Shown here: piece after piece, positions 19,899 to 29,575 of the stretch
How the letters are laid out: each line of letters opens with the position of its first letter
How positions within the stretch are numbered: the stretch's first letter is position 1
Assembly: GCF_000348985.1 (NCBI RefSeq)
Contig: NC_035925.1
Coordinates: 929,247-993,246 of the forward strand
Source: Huiozyma naganishii CBS 8797
Lineage: Eukaryota > Ascomycota > Saccharomycetes > Saccharomycetales > Saccharomycetaceae
DNA: 64,000 bases
Direction: 5' to 3'
The notes under the pieces: generated by a model
Seen by the model: the letters and a program-made list of their open reading frames with translations, nothing else
The model's database searches: none
What the model was told of the DNA's origin: nothing
Translations under genes and position numbers: made by a program

Positions 19899-21272
19899 AT
19901 GATACTAAACGGAGCGGCGAGACGGTTAGCAACACAGTCTATGTCAAAGGATGGTGTTTTCCAGTTTTCAAAACTATCAAACAAGTCATTTGTGAAGATT
20001 TGGGGTCCGGATACAGTGAAGTTCTTGAATGGGCTTCTCACTACAAAGTTACAGCCATTCTTCCTTAAGAAGAATCTGACCACAATTAGCGCGAACGACA
20101 CATCACAGGATAAGTCTTTGTATTTCCCTGTGGATAAAACCAATTGGGGGGTTTACCAAGAGAAGGGGCCCAACGGAGCTTTCATCTCAAGGTTTGGACA
20201 GTACACGACATTCCTCAATGGGAAAGGAAAGCTACTGACGGATTCCGTACTATATCCAATACCTTTGACCCACAGTGATACCAAGTACCCAGAGTATCTG
20301 TTGGAGTTTGATAGCAACATCGCAGAACAAATGCTAGAAAGACTCGCAGCCCATAGACTCGCCAGTAGAATAAAGTTAGAGCTTACCCCGAACCTAAACT
20401 GTTTTGATGCTTTGATACAGTTTAAAGCAATGGACCCCACGGGAAGTAACCCATGGATCGATAATCTTTTAGACCCTATGAGCTCGCTGAAAACTCCCGT
20501 GGATGCGTTGCTCTTCACCCAAAGTGTTGTCGATTCGCTCTTCCATCAGTCTTCACGCGGGAAGATTGTCGGTATGTTTGTCGATAAGAGATTTGAGAGA
20601 CTGGTGTACAAATACGGAAATGCACCTCAGGTGTTCAGAATAGTCACCACAAGCGATGTAAACGATCTGGGGTCAATCTTCAATACAAAGACGTTTCCAT
20701 TTGAATTCGACATCGTTGAGAGTTCAGAATCATCCGGAGCCTTCAAAAAGTTGAGGATGCAGAATGGCTTCATTGACGGAATGTCCGATGTGCAGCCCGA
20801 AACCATCCTGCCATTGGAACTCAACTTCGACTATATCCCCAATGTGATAAGCGAAAACAAAGGGTGCTATATTGGCCAAGAGCTGACTGCTCGAACAATA
20901 TCCACTGGGATATTGAGGAAGCGCGCCATCCCAGTTGCACTGACAGAGAAGGTCGACTTGGGGAAAGGGTACTTGGAGGTGGATTTGGATGAAAAATACG
21001 ACGCACTATTCAAGAACCAGAATACACAACAAACGACAAGCAGCCCGTTCGGATCCGCTACTGCAGCAAAGAAAAGGAAGCGACCCGTCGGGACACTTAT
21101 TTCACATGAGGGAGACTTAGGACTTGTTGTGCTACGGACCGAGTACTTCCCACTTGCATTCGAAAAGGACAGCGGTAACAACGAGAAATTCTACATCACG
21201 CACAACGACAAGCGTATAGGTATTACACCAATAAAACCGCTGTGGTATGATGAATGGAAACAATCTCAATGA
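19899..21272 (+). CDS. IBA57: Mitochondrial 4Fe-4S assembly factor Iba57 (GcvT-like)
   Basis: Iba57 (Caf17) acts with Isa1 and Isa2 in late mitochondrial assembly of 4Fe-4S clusters for aconitase and lipoate synthase. The 457-residue ORF (S. cerevisiae 497) begins with a short Arg/Ala-rich mitochondrial presequence (MILNGAARRLATQSM). The GcvT/YgfZ fold follows (WGPDTVKFLNGLLTTKLQPF near residue 34). The signature KGCYIGQELTART near residue 325 contains the conserved cysteine of the KGCxxGQE motif. A low-complexity Gln/Thr/Ser stretch near residue 375 is lineage-specific. Order ATP2-IBA57-RPS5 matches S. cerevisiae. Confidence 0.94.
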   Translation: MILNGAARRLATQSMSKDGVFQFSKLSNKSFVKIWGPDTVKFLNGLLTTKLQPFFLKKNLTTISANDTSQDKSLYFPVDKTNWGVYQEKGPNGAFISRFGQYTTFLNGKGKLLTDSVLYPIPLTHSDTKYPEYLLEFDSNIAEQMLERLAAHRLASRIKLELTPNLNCFDALIQFKAMDPTGSNPWIDNLLDPMSSLKTPVDALLFTQSVVDSLFHQSSRGKIVGMFVDKRFERLVYKYGNAPQVFRIVTTSDVNDLGSIFNTKTFPFEFDIVESSESSGAFKKLRMQNGFIDGMSDVQPETILPLELNFDYIPNVISENKGCYIGQELTARTISTGILRKRAIPVALTEKVDLGKGYLEVDLDEKYDALFKNQNTQQTTSSPFGSATAAKKRKRPVGTLISHEGDLGLVVLRTEYFPLAFEKDSGNNEKFYITHNDKRIGITPIKPLWYDEWKQSQ

Positions 21273-21499
21273 GACATTTGAAGCTGTCTCTCGAACCGCA
21301 TCTCTAATCTCAAAATTCCGAATAAAGCAGGAGGCAAGATTTGCACACATGACTGTATGAAACACCAGTACATCTCATATGTTGAAAATAGTACTGTTAC
21401 CTTTTGCTAATCTTTTTTTTTTAGTATTTTTTTTTCAAATTGCTAAATTTTTCTGTAAGATATTTCCTAAAGCGGAAATATTTTTTGTAAGCACCTTTT

Positions 21500-21668
21500 T
21501 GTCACCGTCCCCTCTCGGAAGCTCTGCCTACTCTCCGCCTGGGAGTTCACCGCTAGCTTCCTCTTGGAAGCTGTCTGGGGGGCTTCGGTTCCCGCCCGGC
21601 TGCCTGGGTCGGGCCGGCTTCGTCTCTGGGGGGTAGAGGGAGCAAGCGAGACGACGCTGCCGCGCATT
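21500..21668. other. GC-rich tract in the RPS5 promoter region
   Basis: A strongly GC-rich block of about 170 bp lies between an A/T-homopolymer stretch (about 21400-21490) and the RPS5 start at 21796. It contains runs such as CCCGCCCGGC and TCTGGGGGG. No ORF with known similarity is in it, and I could not pick out a convincing Rap1 site in the 520-bp gap. Confidence 0.5.
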
Positions 21669-21795
21669 GCGCAATGTGGAAATTTTAGTTTTATCAACTA
21701 ATTCTGGGATAGCCATTAGAAGTCTTTCAATATTCAGTTCTTACAGTGTAGTAGTGGAACAACCCCCCAAATAAGCAACAGTATATACCACCAGG

Positions 21796-22473
21796 ATGTC
21801 CGACGTTGAAGCTCCAGTTGAAGTTCAAGAAGAATTCGAAGTCGTTGAGGAATTCACTCCAGTTGAATTGGCTACTGCCATCCCAGAAGAAGTCCAAAGA
21901 GCTCAAAACGAGATCAAGCTTTTCAACAAATGGTCTTTCGAAGACGTTGAAGTGAAGGACCCATCTCTAGTCGACTACATTCAAATCACCCAACCAATCT
22001 ATGTTGGTCACACCGCTGGTCGTTACGCTACTAAGAGATTCAGAAAGGCCCAATGTCCAATCATTGAAAGATTGACCAACTCCTTGATGATGAACGGTAG
22101 AAACAACGGTAAGAAGTTGAAGGCTGTCAGAATCGTCAAGCACACTCTAGAGATCATCAACATCTTGACCGACTCTAACCCACTACAAGTTGTCGTTGAC
22201 GCTATCGCCAACACCGGTCCAAGAGAAGACACCACCAGAATCGGTGGTGGTGGTGCTGCCAGAAGACAGGCCGTCGATGTCTCCCCATTGAGAAGAATCA
22301 ACCAGGCTATTGCTCTTTTGACCATCGGTGCCAGAGAAGCCGCCTTCAGAAACATCAAGACCATCGCCGAAACTTTGGCCGAAGAATTGATCAACGCTGG
22401 TAAGGGTTCTTCCACTTCTTACGCCATCAAGAAGAAGGACGAATTGGAACGTGTTGCCAAGTCTAACCGTTAA
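21796..22473 (+). CDS. RPS5: 40S ribosomal protein S5 (uS7)
   Basis: Rps5 (uS7) is an essential small-subunit protein at the head and E site. The ORF has 225 residues, the same as S. cerevisiae. The acidic N-terminal extension ([20 protein letters not shown]) is typical of the yeast protein, and the conserved body includes [33 protein letters not shown] and the C-terminal [10 protein letters not shown]. Codon bias is extreme (AGA, GGT, TTG and GAA dominate), as for highly expressed genes. No intron. The 305 bp after it contain only terminator-like AT-rich sequence. Confidence 0.98.
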   Translation: MSDVEAPVEVQEEFEVVEEFTPVELATAIPEEVQRAQNEIKLFNKWSFEDVEVKDPSLVDYIQITQPIYVGHTAGRYATKRFRKAQCPIIERLTNSLMMNGRNNGKKLKAVRIVKHTLEIINILTDSNPLQVVVDAIANTGPREDTTRIGGGGAARRQAVDVSPLRRINQAIALLTIGAREAAFRNIKTIAETLAEELINAGKGSSTSYAIKKKDELERVAKSNR

Positions 22474-22778
22474 GGAAATCCAATACAAAACTTCATTCAT
22501 CTTTTATCTTATAACATTATAATATATGATACTGTTTTATAAATTTCCTTTAGGGAAGGAATGGTGTTCCATTGGTTGACAGCTTCCTTTTGCAAACCAC
22601 TCTATATAAATTCCATCTGTACAATCTTTTATATAGTTCTTAAAATCTAATATCAACGTTGAAACACCAACGATCAGCATACTAGATATTTCTATAGAGT
22701 GAAAAAAGTTATGTACGTATGTTTTCAAACGAATATCTATAAGTAAAATGAGATACCAAAATAAGGGGGTCGCGGCGG

Positions 22779-24140
22779 CTATGAGTTTATCTGTTGCAAG
22801 ATTTGCTTATCAACATGCAAGAACGAACAAGCCAGGATTGCATCAGCTAACATTACCAGCACACCACTTACAATGTAACATACCCATAAGTAGCCTCTCT
22901 TGGCAAGTAGTCCGGTAAACGTGGGCCCAATGCACCGAGAAAAAGTCTTACCCATGTTCACCACGCCCATTACTTTGGTCAAGTCCTGCGGTCTAATTAA
23001 ATTGGTCAGTAGAATCTGTCTTGAGGTCACATCCATAGCTGAAGTACCAAAGTGCATTGACCAAAAAGAAATAGACCAAGACAAATGCTCAGATGCTAAA
23101 GGGATCAGAATAGAAAAAATTGCCGATGGTACTTGCACCAACAACGTGGCTCTCACTGGACCAAAAATCCTTGGCAGAATTGAGGATGGGAAAATTGTCG
23201 CAGTCATTACTAACTGGGTGCAAAAGAACAGAGTACCTAACCCTAACGCCTTCATATGGAACCATTTTTTATAGTAGTATACCATCCAACCGTTAGTCAT
23301 AAATCCAGAACCTAAAGAATCTGTCATAAATATCACCAAAAGCCTCATTAAAATGGAGACCGTTTCTTTAGATAAGCTGCTGTTTGGAGCTTGCTGCGTT
23401 TGATGTTGCTCTTCTCTTTCGATAGCTTCTTGGCGCTGTTCCAATAGAGGTGCCATCTCGTCTGTCACGATACTCTCCGCGGGTAAATGTTCGTTATGGA
23501 AATGACTATCCAACTCCGTTCTCTCAGATAGTAAAGACATCATGATGAGTTTACCCAAAGCAAACGCAGCGTACAGTACGAAAGCCCACTTATAGCATTT
23601 CAAGTCGGATTCAACTCCAAAGGTGTATTTCAATGTATGAATAAAGGCACCACTAATAATAGCACCGAGAGCTGCACCCAGAGTTGCCACAAAACCGTGG
23701 ATAGCGTAGATCTCTGGTCGTTTGTTGTTCGGAGATAAATGTGCAATCATCGATTCTTCAATAGACTTGAAGGGTCCCACCTCATCACTGGATGGAGAAA
23801 TGACCCCGAATATGGCAAACACAAGTAACATATTGAAACTCTCAGATGTCGCAAACACTAGCCCTGACAGGAACATCATCACTGCACCGTACATCAAGAC
23901 TTTCCTCCGACCCCAGACGTCCGCATACCATGTCAACACATAACTACAAGCAACGTCCCCTGCCAGTGTCAGCGACATAAACAACCCAATCTTATCCTCC
24001 CGCATATGCAGCTCTCTAAGAAAGAGAGTCAGCAGTTGGTTAGTCACACCGAATGACAGTAATCTCAAAAAGACGGACGCCCATAGCAGCTTGATATCCC
24101 GTGGAGCACTTTTCACCTCCACCCATACGTTCATGGCCAT
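22779..24140 (-). CDS. Major facilitator transporter, Yjr124c type
   Basis: This 453-residue membrane protein matches S. cerevisiae Yjr124c in type and position (next to RPS5). It is a major facilitator superfamily member of unknown substrate. About 11-12 hydrophobic segments are visible. The loop between segments 2 and 3 has the MFS-type pattern DVWGRRKVLMYG. A hydrophilic central loop (about residues 215-265, Glu/Gln-rich) separates the two halves. The first ATG at 24140 is used; the second Met, two codons on, is equally possible. It shares a 0.5-kb divergent promoter with LEU3. Confidence 0.85.
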   Translation of the reverse strand: MAMNVWVEVKSAPRDIKLLWASVFLRLLSFGVTNQLLTLFLRELHMREDKIGLFMSLTLAGDVACSYVLTWYADVWGRRKVLMYGAVMMFLSGLVFATSESFNMLLVFAIFGVISPSSDEVGPFKSIEESMIAHLSPNNKRPEIYAIHGFVATLGAALGAIISGAFIHTLKYTFGVESDLKCYKWAFVLYAAFALGKLIMMSLLSERTELDSHFHNEHLPAESIVTDEMAPLLEQRQEAIEREEQHQTQQAPNSSLSKETVSILMRLLVIFMTDSLGSGFMTNGWMVYYYKKWFHMKALGLGTLFFCTQLVMTATIFPSSILPRIFGPVRATLLVQVPSAIFSILIPLASEHLSWSISFWSMHFGTSAMDVTSRQILLTNLIRPQDLTKVMGVVNMGKTFSRCIGPTFTGLLAKRGYLWVCYIVSGVLVMLADAILACSFLHVDKQILQQINS

Positions 24141-24243
24141 CGCTAATGGTGCTAGTTTAACAGATATGGTGGTCCTGCGCTAGTCCCTTCCCCATTCCGC
24201 TGCCAGAACACTCAAAGTATTGTTGCTTTTTGTTCAATAATCA

Positions 24244-24253
24244 CCGGTACCGG
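24244..24253. promoter_or_regulatory. Leu3 binding palindrome upstream of LEU3
   Basis: CCGGTACCGG is an exact match to the Leu3 consensus CCGGNNCCGG. It lies about 400 bp before the LEU3 start and about 105 bp before the divergent transporter gene, so either or both could respond. Autoregulation of LEU3 is known in S. cerevisiae. The rest of 24141-24646 shows nothing else I can support. Confidence 0.75.
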
Positions 24254-24646
24254 TTTCTTTTATTGACAAGTACACCACAGAAAAAACCGGGGAACTTTGA
24301 CTGTTATAAAAGGTCCGCCCTCGCAATTATACGAAAGCAGAGGGAACTTCTCACATGACTGTTAAACATTACAGAAAAATCTGAACAACGTTTGTGGCCA
24401 CAAGATGAGTTAATACGTAACTTCAAGAAGGTTGTCGACTACAGCAAAAGCTTCACGCAGCTTTAAAAAAAAATCTGAAAAAGACTTGACACTTAACGAC
24501 TCGCTAAGATCATAGAAATTGCTACCGATACGACACCAAATGGTGGGATCGGATGTTGACACCGGGATCGTTTGAGGATGATAAGGATGCGCTATTGACG
24601 TCTTTCTCGCGAAAAATATTTGAGTGAAAAATTTTCTAAGAAACCG

Positions 24647-27256
24647 ATGATTTTGACACCACCTAGTCACCGTAAGCATAGGGCCAAAACCACGGTGCCG
24701 GACCTTACAATGCAGTCTAGCAAGTCGTCTGAGGACGGAATGTGCAGCGATGAGGGCACAAAAGTGTACCGCAGGAAGAAATTTGCCTGTGTGGAATGCA
24801 GGCAACAAAAATCCAGGTGCGATGCCTCTGAGAAGGCACCCGGTCCATGCACCAAATGTAAACAGAAGGGTGTTACCTGCGTTCTAAAGAAAGATTTCAG
24901 AAGGACCTACAAGAGGGCGAGAAATGAGGCCATTGAGAAACGATTCAAAGAGTTAACTGCTAGTTTATCAAATCTATCCTCCGAGGAAATCCTGCAAAAA
25001 ATCAAAGAGGAACAGGAGGCGTTATTGGATAATCGCAATTTCACGAGAAAGAAGGTTAAAAAATTGAAATTAGAGGCAGAACACCCGTCATTGGACTCTC
25101 GCACTGCGAGCAATACGACGCCTGTGTCATATACATTCCCCACGGTACAGAAGATGACCGAAGACCAACTAAAATGTACACCGAAGAGCCTGGATGACAT
25201 ATGCATGTCGAGTGAGGAAATAGCCGATATATTTCAAGAGTTTGCAACGCACTATCATCAATTTTTACCTGTGGTGAACTTGAATAACGGCGCGGAGAAA
25301 ATATACGCTCTTTCCCCCTGCCTATTTTGGGTTATTCTACTTATTGGCCTTAGAAGGTGCACAAAATACCACAAAGATGACATTATGAACAGATTGTCCA
25401 TGCTAGTGAAGAACATTCTTGCAGAGATTACAATTTCCCCCATCATTAGGTATACTCCGGACCCCCTCGATGAACCTATTTTGAACGTTGCCTCTGTATA
25501 TTCGGTCCAGGCATTTTTGCTATATACATTTTGGCCGCCGTTAACATCCTCCCTTAGTGCGGATACGTCATGGAACACAATTGGGACAGCGATGTTTCAA
25601 GCTGTGAGAGTGGGATTGAATTGTGCTGATTTTTCTAAAGAATATGCCGACGCCAATGCTGAGTTGATCATCGAACAACGGCGGACATGGATATGTTGTA
25701 ACATTGTCTCTCAGATAATAGCCTCTTCGTTTGGGTTCCCCTCTTATGTTTCCTTTGACCACTCAGTGATGAGCTCAATCAAAAATTTTACTTCACAAGA
25801 TGGCGACCACCCGTTTAAAAGCTCCATACCGGATGAACTTATTCAAATGACACAGATTGCTCATTTTGAGAGCCAAATTATCAACACGATGAATTCGAAC
25901 CCCTCGAATAAGTTAGGTATGGTGAGTCCCGAGGAAAGACAACCCCTTCTACGTGTTTTGAACCAACAGCTATCACAACTGGAACTCAATCTACAAACCC
26001 ACAATATCGACGACACAAGAAAGTTTTTGTTACTTGTCTCCAAAGTCCATCTTTTAACGTACTACTTCACCGAGGAAAACAAAAGTGAATTGAGAATTGA
26101 GAAGCCCCGGAACTCGATGGACCTAATGGAGAAGAACTTTGAGACCAAGACTGGACTCGTGAAGGTTTACAATGCTACCGTAAATCTGTTGAATCACGCA
26201 CAGAGGATGTCAGAAAGTGACCCAACGATTATCAAGTACTTCCCAGGCTGCTTTGTTTTGAATATATGGCAGTCCGCCTGTATCATAAGTAAATTGGTAC
26301 ACTCTTCGCTTTCCACGGTGATAGACGTTGGGAGGGGGAAGGATGCATACCAATTTGCGATACGGTTGACATACCAAGCTTCTGTATTGAAGCACGACAT
26401 GGCTTATAGATCTTCAGGAATAATGAGGAGTATTTGGAGTCTCTTTGGCAACATGTACGATGTTTGGAAACATACGAATAAGGACATGGGTGAGTTCAAT
26501 CTTTACATCACTGTGAAGTCCAGAATGGCTGTGAGTGTATTCTTTGATTGTTTATACATATTGAAGGAAAAGTGCGGCATGGCAAAGTTGGAGAGGGAAG
26601 GCGGGAAGTACCTGTTGCGTGAAGCTAAGAATGAGGAAGAAGACGACGACTCTGAGGGCGAATACGATAACTTGGATGTACAAGATCAGAAAAGAGGCAA
26701 GAGGAACGCTTTTACGCATATCAAAGATCCAGAGGAGAGAGCTCGACGAATTATGGAGACAATCCCGCTAGACCCCAATCCGATAAATGCTGGTGGAAAT
26801 TTGCGGTACGGTTCCAGCACACACTCGAATAGTGCCAAGTCCAATACCCCTCTACAGGGGTCTCCCTTATCCATAGAGACCATCTCCAATGCAAGAATAT
26901 TGCATAGCTTAGACTCTCACGATAGTATCTTCAAACACACCAAACGGAGACCTGTCAACGACACTGAGCAGCAACCGAAGAACCAGCTGTTTGAGAACCG
27001 AGTATCGCAATTACCGCATCCAGCAACCACGGAGGATACCATTAACACGCCTGCGGACGAAGAGTTATTGTCGCTAGATGACCCAGCGGTAAACCCGATT
27101 ATGGGTTCAGCTGCGGCAACGGCGTTTCCGAGTTTTTCTAACTCTGACTCACCGGGAAGCAACAGAATGGTTTCCTGGGACAACTGGCAATCGGATGTGG
27201 TGTGGAAGGATGTTGACATCCTCATGAACGAGTTTGCATTTAACCCAACCGTTTAA
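24647..27256 (+). CDS. LEU3: Zn2Cys6 regulator of branched-chain amino acid synthesis, Leu3
   Basis: Leu3 represses or, when bound by alpha-isopropylmalate, activates LEU and ILV genes. The first ATG (24647) gives 869 residues (S. cerevisiae 886); ATG codons at 24710 and later are alternatives, since the N terminus is not conserved. The binuclear zinc cluster has cysteines at 48, 51, 58, 68, 71 and 78 (FACVECRQQKSRC onwards). A conserved linker follows (RARNEAIEKRFKEL). The fungal regulatory middle is nearly identical to S. cerevisiae (VYSVQAFLLYTFWPPLTSSL). An acidic stretch lies near residue 670 (NEEEDDDSEGEYDN). The C-terminal activation segment ends VDILMNEFAFNPTV. Confidence 0.97.
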   Translation: MILTPPSHRKHRAKTTVPDLTMQSSKSSEDGMCSDEGTKVYRRKKFACVECRQQKSRCDASEKAPGPCTKCKQKGVTCVLKKDFRRTYKRARNEAIEKRFKELTASLSNLSSEEILQKIKEEQEALLDNRNFTRKKVKKLKLEAEHPSLDSRTASNTTPVSYTFPTVQKMTEDQLKCTPKSLDDICMSSEEIADIFQEFATHYHQFLPVVNLNNGAEKIYALSPCLFWVILLIGLRRCTKYHKDDIMNRLSMLVKNILAEITISPIIRYTPDPLDEPILNVASVYSVQAFLLYTFWPPLTSSLSADTSWNTIGTAMFQAVRVGLNCADFSKEYADANAELIIEQRRTWICCNIVSQIIASSFGFPSYVSFDHSVMSSIKNFTSQDGDHPFKSSIPDELIQMTQIAHFESQIINTMNSNPSNKLGMVSPEERQPLLRVLNQQLSQLELNLQTHNIDDTRKFLLLVSKVHLLTYYFTEENKSELRIEKPRNSMDLMEKNFETKTGLVKVYNATVNLLNHAQRMSESDPTIIKYFPGCFVLNIWQSACIISKLVHSSLSTVIDVGRGKDAYQFAIRLTYQASVLKHDMAYRSSGIMRSIWSLFGNMYDVWKHTNKDMGEFNLYITVKSRMAVSVFFDCLYILKEKCGMAKLEREGGKYLLREAKNEEEDDDSEGEYDNLDVQDQKRGKRNAFTHIKDPEERARRIMETIPLDPNPINAGGNLRYGSSTHSNSAKSNTPLQGSPLSIETISNARILHSLDSHDSIFKHTKRRPVNDTEQQPKNQLFENRVSQLPHPATTEDTINTPADEELLSLDDPAVNPIMGSAAATAFPSFSNSDSPGSNRMVSWDNWQSDVVWKDVDILMNEFAFNPTV

Positions 27257-27600
27257 GACTCGATCCTCAGGTAGTCGAACCTGGACTACAAAGAACAACA
27301 GCTCATGTCGTTGTTTTTGAGGGTTCTTGAAAAGTTACCAGAAACAACCAACAGAGCTTCATTATCCACACCCATCATTCAGCCTCTTAACCTTTGGGTT
27401 CCCCATTAGAACTTTATAGAAATCGGTAGCACCATAAGTGCCTACAAGTGTAAAAATAAAAGCAGTGTAAGGAAGGGATAAATGATAATCTACAACTTGC
27501 AGAGTCCTACAACTTGAGAGGGGACTGTCGAGGTGTGCTAGCTTGGTACGAGACCTACCAGAGGTCCTCGGTACTAACCGTACCAGCAGAATCAGAGAAG
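27257..27600. other. LEU3-GCD11 intergenic region
   Basis: LEU3 3' end. A B-box-like TCGAACCTGG near 27278 has no matching A box or acceptor stem, so it is not called a tRNA. No gene was recognised here. Confidence 0.4.
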
Positions 27601-27633
27601 TTAGGGCTTTGCAAAAACCCTAACCGTCACGTG
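27601..27633. promoter_or_regulatory. Tbf1-type and Cbf1-type sites of GCD11
   Basis: TTAGGGCT at 27601-27608 and AACCCTAA at 27616-27623 are inverted matches to the Tbf1 consensus (ARCCCTAA). CACGTG follows at 27628-27633. All lie 190-220 bp before GCD11. The link to Tbf1 and Cbf1 is by motif only. Confidence 0.6.
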
Positions 27634-27822
27634 ACGAAAAAATGGAATTTTGCCGCAAAAATTTTTTTTGCTTTTTTTTCTTGAAAAATTTCAATCGTTC
27701 TCGATGAACAGAGAACCGGCATAGCAAGTGGTTAGTCAGTTCGACTATTGGGTCTTGTGTTTCTTGATCCGAACCACGAGAGTAACAGTACGTTATCTAC
27801 ACAACAAATCACCACAGAATCG

Positions 27823-29397
27823 ATGTCTGATTTGCAAGATAGGGAGCCTAGCATTATTATCAACGGGGATTTGGGTCCCGAAGAGGAGGAAGAGACAGTT
27901 GTCGACGAGCAAATTGCTCAGGACATCGAGGCCGAGGAAGCCGATGAGGGGAAGATAAAAAAGACGGTTACCTTTTCCGAGGACGCGGAATCTGAGGAGG
28001 AGAGGAGGCTGAGGGAGTTTGAGGAAGGTGGCGGTTTGCCTGAACAGCCAGAAAACCCAGATTTCTCCAAATTGAACCCACTTTCTCAAGAGATTATCAG
28101 TAGACAGGCTACCATTAACATCGGTACCATTGGTCATGTCGCTCACGGTAAATCTACGGTTGTGAGAGCCATTTCTGGGGTCCAAACCGTCCGTTTCAAG
28201 GATGAGTTGGAGCGTAACATTACCATCAAGCTGGGCTACGCGAACGCGAAAATTTACAAGTGTGAGGAACCTACGTGTCCTGAACCTGACTGTTACAGAT
28301 CATTCAAATCCGACAAGGAGGTGTCCCCCAAATGTCAAAGACCAGGCTGCCCTGGGCGTTACAAGTTGGTGCGTCACGTATCGTTTGTCGATTGTCCCGG
28401 CCACGATATCTTAATGAGTACTATGTTGTCTGGTGCTGCCGTCATGGATGCCGCACTTTTGCTGATTGCAGGGAACGAGTCCTGTCCACAACCACAAACG
28501 TCTGAGCATTTGGCAGCTATCGAAATCATGAAGTTGAAGCATGTCATCATTCTCCAAAATAAAGTCGATTTAATGCGTGAGGAGAGTGCATTGGAGCATG
28601 AAAAGTCCATCTTGAAGTTCATCAGAGGTACGATCGCTGACGGCGCACCAATTGTGCCAATCTCCGCGCAACTGAAATACAACATTGACGCTGTCAATGA
28701 ATTTATCGTCAAGACCATCCCAGTTCCCCCAAGAGACTTCATGATCTCCCCACAACTGATCGTCATCCGTTCCTTCGATGTGAACAAACCAGGTGCCGAG
28801 ATCGACGACTTAAAAGGTGGTGTTGCTGGTGGTTCCATCTTGAACGGTGTTTTCAAGCTAGGGGACGAAATCGAAATTAGACCAGGTATCGTAACCAAGG
28901 ACGACAAGGGTAAGATTCAATGTAGACCCATCTTTTCGAACATTGTTTCCCTGTTTGCGGAACAAAACGATCTGAAGTTTGCCGTCCCAGGTGGGCTGAT
29001 AGGTGTGGGTACCAAAGTTGACCCAACGTTGTGTAGGGCGGATCGTCTTGTTGGTCAAGTCGTTGGTGCCAAGGGCCACCTACCAAATGTTTACACGGAT
29101 ATTGAAATCCACTACTTCCTGCTGCGTCGTCTGTTGGGTGTCAAGACTGAAGGCCAGAAACAGGCAAAGGTTAGAAAATTGGGGGTCGATGAAGTCCTCA
29201 TGGTCAACATTGGGTCCACTGCCACTGGTGCCCGTGTTGTAGCCGTCAAGGCTGATATGGCACGGCTGCAGTTGACCTCTCCAGCCTGTACTGAAGTTAA
29301 TGAGAAAATTGCCTTGTCTAGACGTATTGAAAAGCATTGGCGTCTGATTGGTTGGGCCACTATCAAGAAGGGTACGACTTTGGAACCAACCGTTTAG
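27823..29397 (+). CDS. GCD11: Translation initiation factor eIF2 gamma subunit
   Basis: Gcd11 is the GTP-binding gamma subunit of eIF2, which delivers initiator Met-tRNA to the 40S subunit. The ATG at 27823 ([15 protein letters not shown]) gives 524 residues and matches the S. cerevisiae start; the frame is open upstream but has no conserved residues. An acidic N-terminal extension precedes the G domain. G1 is GHVAHGKST (Lys110), G3 is VDCPGHD and G4 is NKVD. The zinc-ribbon cysteines lie in [11 protein letters not shown] and CQRPGC. Beta-barrel domains 2 and 3 follow. Very strong conservation throughout, ending [18 protein letters not shown]11 lies between LEU3 and SST2, which are adjacent in S. 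cerevisiae. Confidence 0.98.
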   Translation: MSDLQDREPSIIINGDLGPEEEEETVVDEQIAQDIEAEEADEGKIKKTVTFSEDAESEEERRLREFEEGGGLPEQPENPDFSKLNPLSQEIISRQATINIGTIGHVAHGKSTVVRAISGVQTVRFKDELERNITIKLGYANAKIYKCEEPTCPEPDCYRSFKSDKEVSPKCQRPGCPGRYKLVRHVSFVDCPGHDILMSTMLSGAAVMDAALLLIAGNESCPQPQTSEHLAAIEIMKLKHVIILQNKVDLMREESALEHEKSILKFIRGTIADGAPIVPISAQLKYNIDAVNEFIVKTIPVPPRDFMISPQLIVIRSFDVNKPGAEIDDLKGGVAGGSILNGVFKLGDEIEIRPGIVTKDDKGKIQCRPIFSNIVSLFAEQNDLKFAVPGGLIGVGTKVDPTLCRADRLVGQVVGAKGHLPNVYTDIEIHYFLLRRLLGVKTEGQKQAKVRKLGVDEVLMVNIGSTATGARVVAVKADMARLQLTSPACTEVNEKIALSRRIEKHWRLIGWATIKKGTTLEPTV

Positions 29398-29575
29398 TTT
29401 GATCACTGTAAGTTATTTTATCCTTCTGAAACGTTTTATAGTCTCAGCTAAATCACAATGCACATATAACATATATATTAATAGTAACATATAAAAAGAA
29501 AGACTGGGGACATTCCACATTCGCAAGGAGTGTCCCAGTGTCATTATGATTAATGTGAGGGATAGGCGCTGATCA

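Noticed and set aside
21305..21480. Centromere-like TTCCGAA followed by AT-rich DNA
   Set aside because: The full CDEIII pattern and a CDEI box at the right distance are missing.
27265..27345. Possible tRNA on the minus strand near a B-box-like TCGAACCTGG
   Set aside because: No A box, acceptor stem or anticodon arm could be fitted around it.
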